DNA from: Sycon ciliatum
Taxonomy: Eukaryota > Porifera > Calcarea > Leucosolenida > Sycettidae
Length of the DNA stretch: 64,000 nt
Direction: 5' to 3'
NCBI RefSeq assembly: GCF_964019385.1
Contig: NC_088643.1
Location: 10,600,098 to 10,664,097, forward strand
Shown: in pieces, positions 60,490 through 64,000 of the stretch
Layout: every line of letters starts with the position of its first letter
Position numbering within the stretch: position 1 is the first letter of the stretch
Made by a program: the position numbers and the translations under genes
Notes under the pieces: model-generated
Databases searched by the model: none
What the model was told of the DNA's origin: nothing
What the model saw: the letters and a program-made list of their open reading frames with translations, nothing else

Positions 60490-62015
60490 CGCGGGCGTGC
60501 GACTAGCTGGTTTGGAGGTGACAGCGTTGTGAATGACCGAGGGTCCTCTACGTCTGTTCTCACCGTCCAGGAGCGATAACTGACTCACGCTGGTGTTCAC
60601 GAGGTGTTTATCGCGCTGGAAACGGAGTGTCTCTGTAAGTTTGTATCCCTGGTGATCTATATAAGTGGTGCTTTTCAGGCACAATCTTCCTCAGCCTACT
60701 CAAGCTCAACTGATGAGGGGTGAATTCTCCGAAACACTGTGTATTGAGCAGGGAGTGGTGCTTTCTTGCAGGTTTGCCGAGTGGAAGGTGCGACGTGCTC
60801 CTCGTGTGCTCCGGATGGCAATCGTGAGTAAGTCAAGTGTCAAGTTGGGCAAGAAGCGTGTGTTCCTAGTTGGAACAATCAACTTCATGACTATTAGGCC
60901 ACCCTTTGTTATTTCATTGTTTAACGTCCTTTTTTTCGCGAAAAGGTACGCGGGAGGGCGAAAAATAAGTCCATTCCAAAAACTGGAAACCCCAATCAAA
61001 CATTTTGACCAGTAAAGCATGTGATATATACAATATTTCTGGGTCTAACAGCACTTGCAAGCATAGAACAACACTCTTTGATGGTACATTGGAGCACATG
61101 CCTGATGAATCCAACAAAACAGGTACATAGCATGGAGTTAGCATGTCATGAATTCATTACATCTGGATTTTTACTAGGACACACACCGTACGATATTTAA
61201 AAGCCAACAAAAAAAGAAAAAGAACACAAGACAAAGGCATGCCCGGGAGGCAAGATTATAAGTTTAAGGTCATGATCGGCACACTGTGAAACTAATCAAT
61301 CATGTATTTACAACTTCGCATATTATTGGTACTACTACTTTCTTTCGATGGACTTCTCGTGTGCTCTGGATGGCAGTCGTGAGTCAGTCAAGTGTCAAGT
61401 AAAGTCGGCGGAATAGCGCGAGCTCCGGTGTGGGGAGCAAACCCTTTCTCACTACTTTCTTTTTTTTTCCGGTCGGAGGCAAAAAGGTACACGGGCGCGG
61501 ACGTTAAACAACGAAAAAAGAAAGGGTGGCCTTACCGCCGGAGTTGCAACTTCTAAGTTCGTAATGTTGTCCCTCACGCCGCCGTGCGATTAGTTGTTGG
61601 AGGTGACAGCGTTGTGAATAGCTATACTGGCTCTCAACATCTGTTTAGCACAACTCCATGAGCGACTCTGACTCACGCTGCTACCAGGGGCTTCACGAGG
61701 TGTTTGTTGCGCTGGAAACAATGCGTCTCTGTAAGTTTGTATTCCTAGTGATGGTTTGGCCTGGAGAGCAGTATAAAGTGGTGCTTTTCAGGCACAATCT
61801 TTCTCAGCCTACAGGCTACTCAAGCTCAACTGATAAGGGGTCGCGAAACACTGTGTATTGAGCAGGGAGTGGTGCTTTCTTGCAGGTTTGCTGAGTGGAA
61901 GGTGTGACGTGCTCCTCGTGTGCTCCGGATAGCAGTCGTGAGTCAGTCAAGTGTCAAGTTGGGCAAGAAGCGTGTGTTCCTAGTTGGGACAATCAACTTC
62001 ATGACTATTACCGCC
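60490..62015. repeat. Two diverged copies of a 400-bp repeat
   Basis: 60515-60895 and 61600-62010 share long blocks (GGAGGTGACAGCGTTGTGAA; GTAAGTTTGTAT; GGTGCTTTTCAGGCACAATC; GAGCAGGGAGTGGTGCTTTC; GTGTCAAGTTGGGCAAGAAG). Part of the block is also present inverted inside the foldback at 60156-60475. Conserved GTAAGT and TTTCTTGCAG could be splice sites, but no long ORF connects them. Confidence 0.6.
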
Positions 62016-62406
62016 GAAGTCGCAACTTCAAGTTTATAAAAATGTTACACAGCGGCTGAGCCTTTCGCCTTTTTTCGGCGTTTCGCCTCTGTTGTGCGTG
62101 TATGCAGGCAGCGCAGAGTCTTGTACAAGTCGATGCCTGCAATACTAGGGTGGCGGATGGTCAGTACTACCCGAGCATCAGAGCATTATGGAGCATTAGA
62201 AAGGAACAAAATGAGCATTAGGTTAGGTTTGAGGGGCATAACTAGTTTCATAGTGGATAATATCGGGAAATCCCAGGTTTTTGGCAACAATCGGCTACAA
62301 TCATGATCATGAGATGTTGTCTGATGATTGGTTTTTGCCATGAAACTCTGAGTAACAACGAAACAGCCCTATTTTACTCCTTTTGTGTACCTCTTGCGTA
62401 CTACGC

Positions 62407-63275
62407 TAGTAGTAGTAGTAGTAGTAGATTTTATTATTTTACTAGGGGAGTCCCAACAGGCGTTGCCTTTTTACTGGGAACCCTAGGTGAATTTTTACCA
62501 TGTTTACATACAGAGTAAGAGACGGGGCCTGACGGCAGTCAGTGGGAAGAGCATTCCATCTGTCTGCCGCCAGGAAAGAAATAGAACGCATGCCATATTG
62601 CGTAGAAACAGGCGGAAGAACTAATGCGCGCTGTGCCTGGCCGCGCGTGCGAGCCTGGTGTCCAGGCACAGCAGCCCTAAGCTGGAACAAGGATTGGAGA
62701 AGGGGACTAGCAAGATGTGGGGTCAAGCAGCGGTACACGAAAACATAGAGTTTAAGATTTGTGCGCTGTTCAAAAGAATAGAGATGATATTTGCGGAGAA
62801 CAATTTCAGTAGACATCATACGGTCAAACCCAAAAACTTTCTTCATTGCTATGTGACTGACCGTCACGATTTTATTGAACAGGGTGGCGCTGAGACAGTG
62901 CAGATAAGCGTTACTGGCATAGTCGAGAGTCGATTGCACAATGGATAAATAGAACGTCCTCTTCGCTTCAGGTGTTAGGTTTTTTCGGCCATGTCTGAAG
63001 GCGGCAATCTTGCCGAACACCGCACCGCAGACCTTCTCGACTTGCGGCTGGAAGGTGAGATGCTCGTCGATGAGTAGTCCGAGATACTTCACGGTGGCTG
63101 CAGGGGTGAGGGGCTTGCCTTTACAAACTAGGGGGATTGGTAGATGCGGCACAGGTTGGCGTGGGCGCCGAAGGACCAGGAACTGCGTCTTGTCAGGGTT
63201 CATGAGAAGTCCTTTGTCATCAAGGTAGAGCTCCAGAGCGCTAAGGTCATCCTGAAGCTTTCGCAGCACGCTCCG
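62407..63275 (-). pseudogene. LINE RT C-terminal part with (CTA)n tail
   Basis: The minus ORF (62442-63269, 275 codons) starts just after the catalytic box: DLSALELYLDDKGLLMNPDK, TVKYLGLLIDEHLTFQPQV, and ends with FLAADRWNALPTDCR. Same superfamily as the LINEs at 9891 and 12548 but another subfamily. The 3' end carries (CTA)n on the minus strand (62408-62430). Truncated at the 5' side near 63275. Confidence 0.8.
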
Positions 63276-64000
63276 CCCATTCCGGGCATTTAAGCACTAT
63301 GCATTGTACTGGCGCATGACTTTGTGTTTGTGTAGACACGTAACACCTTTAGCACTAATGCTACATAACTATTGCTACATCAAAACGTTATGATTGTAGC
63401 GATGTGGTCAGGTAAATGTATACAAGACATTGTGAAGCATGCCCAACCGAGGCCGAGACAGTTCAAAGTGGCACAAATCCGGAGAAATTATTTACGAGGT
63501 TTCTTTTTCTTTTAGAATAATGGAGAGCTATGGAGGAGACATACGCGACGTGAACTAGTATAAAACAGACGAAGAAGAGCTTTCTAGTTGTGCCAGAGGC
63601 TCTGGCGATAGCATCTCTAGCGATACTGAAGTAGACACTGATGCATTGTTAAATTTGGACCAGGATGAAGGAGCGGCTATAAACAGAAAGAGCTCGTTCC
63701 AAAAGAACTGCCTTTGCCGAGTCCAGCTCAGGAGGCTCGAAAAGAACTAGAATTTCTCATGGACTCAGTACCAAGTCGATTGCTCAGCAGCGCCTGTCTT
63801 ACTTTCCTGATGAAGCACGTACAGTTAGTTGTGGACGGTTGTAATGCCAGGCCTACAGTCAAATGCTATCAGAAAGGAAGAGTATTGTGGCAAGCCATAC
63901 GTCTACACACCATCTCAAGGAGAAGATGAGAGCACAAGCAAAGGATGTAGAGTGGCAAAATAACTTCTGACCACGTGTTTTCAGGATTTCCGCAAATGGG
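63276..64000 (+). other. Unidentified decayed coding sequence
   Basis: After a splice-acceptor-like TTTCTTTTTCTTTTAG (about 63506-63521) an ATG (63526) begins MESYGGDIRDVN followed at once by a stop. The same frame continues with the acidic DEEELSSCARGSGDSISSD and TEVDTDALLNLDQDEG. Another frame (63714-63929) is open for 71 codons. It may be the N-terminus of a transposase or host gene with mutations, but no domain can be named. Confidence 0.3.

Overview
The window looks like an animal (non-vertebrate metazoan) nuclear genome dominated by transposable elements. Three things point to animals: an ankyrin-repeat/SOCS-box (ASB-like) gene family, a THAP-domain transposase, and a chromovirus primed by initiator-Met tRNA. 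The mixture of elements (LINEs with APE-type or restriction-like endonucleases, chromovirus, Kolobok-like, hAT-like and TA-target MITEs, class II tRNA-derived SINE) suits an early-branching invertebrate such as a sponge or cnidarian. I cannot name the species. The only host-type genes I recognise are three paralogues of one intronless ASB-like gene: a 3' fragment at 1-446, an intact 609-codon copy at 30316-32145, and a pseudogene with two frameshifts at 57869-59672. The first two share about 2 kb of 3' flank, so they are segmental duplicates. Each flank works as an empty-site control for insertions in the other.

Layout. 1-3300: ASB copy 1, its flank with a SINE, and an array of short GC hairpins. 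3768-4790: an internally deleted YRDDG reverse transcriptase. 5462-7325: a TTAA-target MITE followed by a long foldback. 9600-14480: two LINE reverse transcriptases on the minus strand, separated by a restriction-like-endonuclease fragment. 14934-19150: a truncated LINE, foldbacks, a second TTAA-target MITE and decayed LINE tails. 19160-28860: a three-level nest. LINE copy A (minus) is split by LINE copy B (plus), which is split by a complete chromovirus whose two 183-bp LTRs look identical. 28850-34550: LINE tail, a 38-bp hAT-like micro-palindrome, ASB copy 2 and its flank with a MITE, a solo LTR and a TA-target MITE. 34550-38335: MITEs and LINE fragments. 39974-48726: two inverted copies of an unidentified repeat enclosing a THAP/DDE transposon and a BED-type zinc-finger ORF, each copy carrying different later insertions. 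49079-54242: further nests, including a nearly complete LINE (copy D) with two in-frame stops. 54330-59700: inverted MITEs and the ASB pseudogene. 59800-64000: foldback repeats, a LINE tail and an unidentified decayed ORF.

The best leads are the compact -1 frameshift signal in the chromovirus (slippery heptamer plus a 12-bp hairpin containing the gag stop), the multi-copy endonuclease-LINE family with a Cys-rich N-terminus and 11-17 bp target duplications, and tiny palindromic hAT-like insertions consisting only of two terminal repeats. All comparisons were made by eye. No database search was run.
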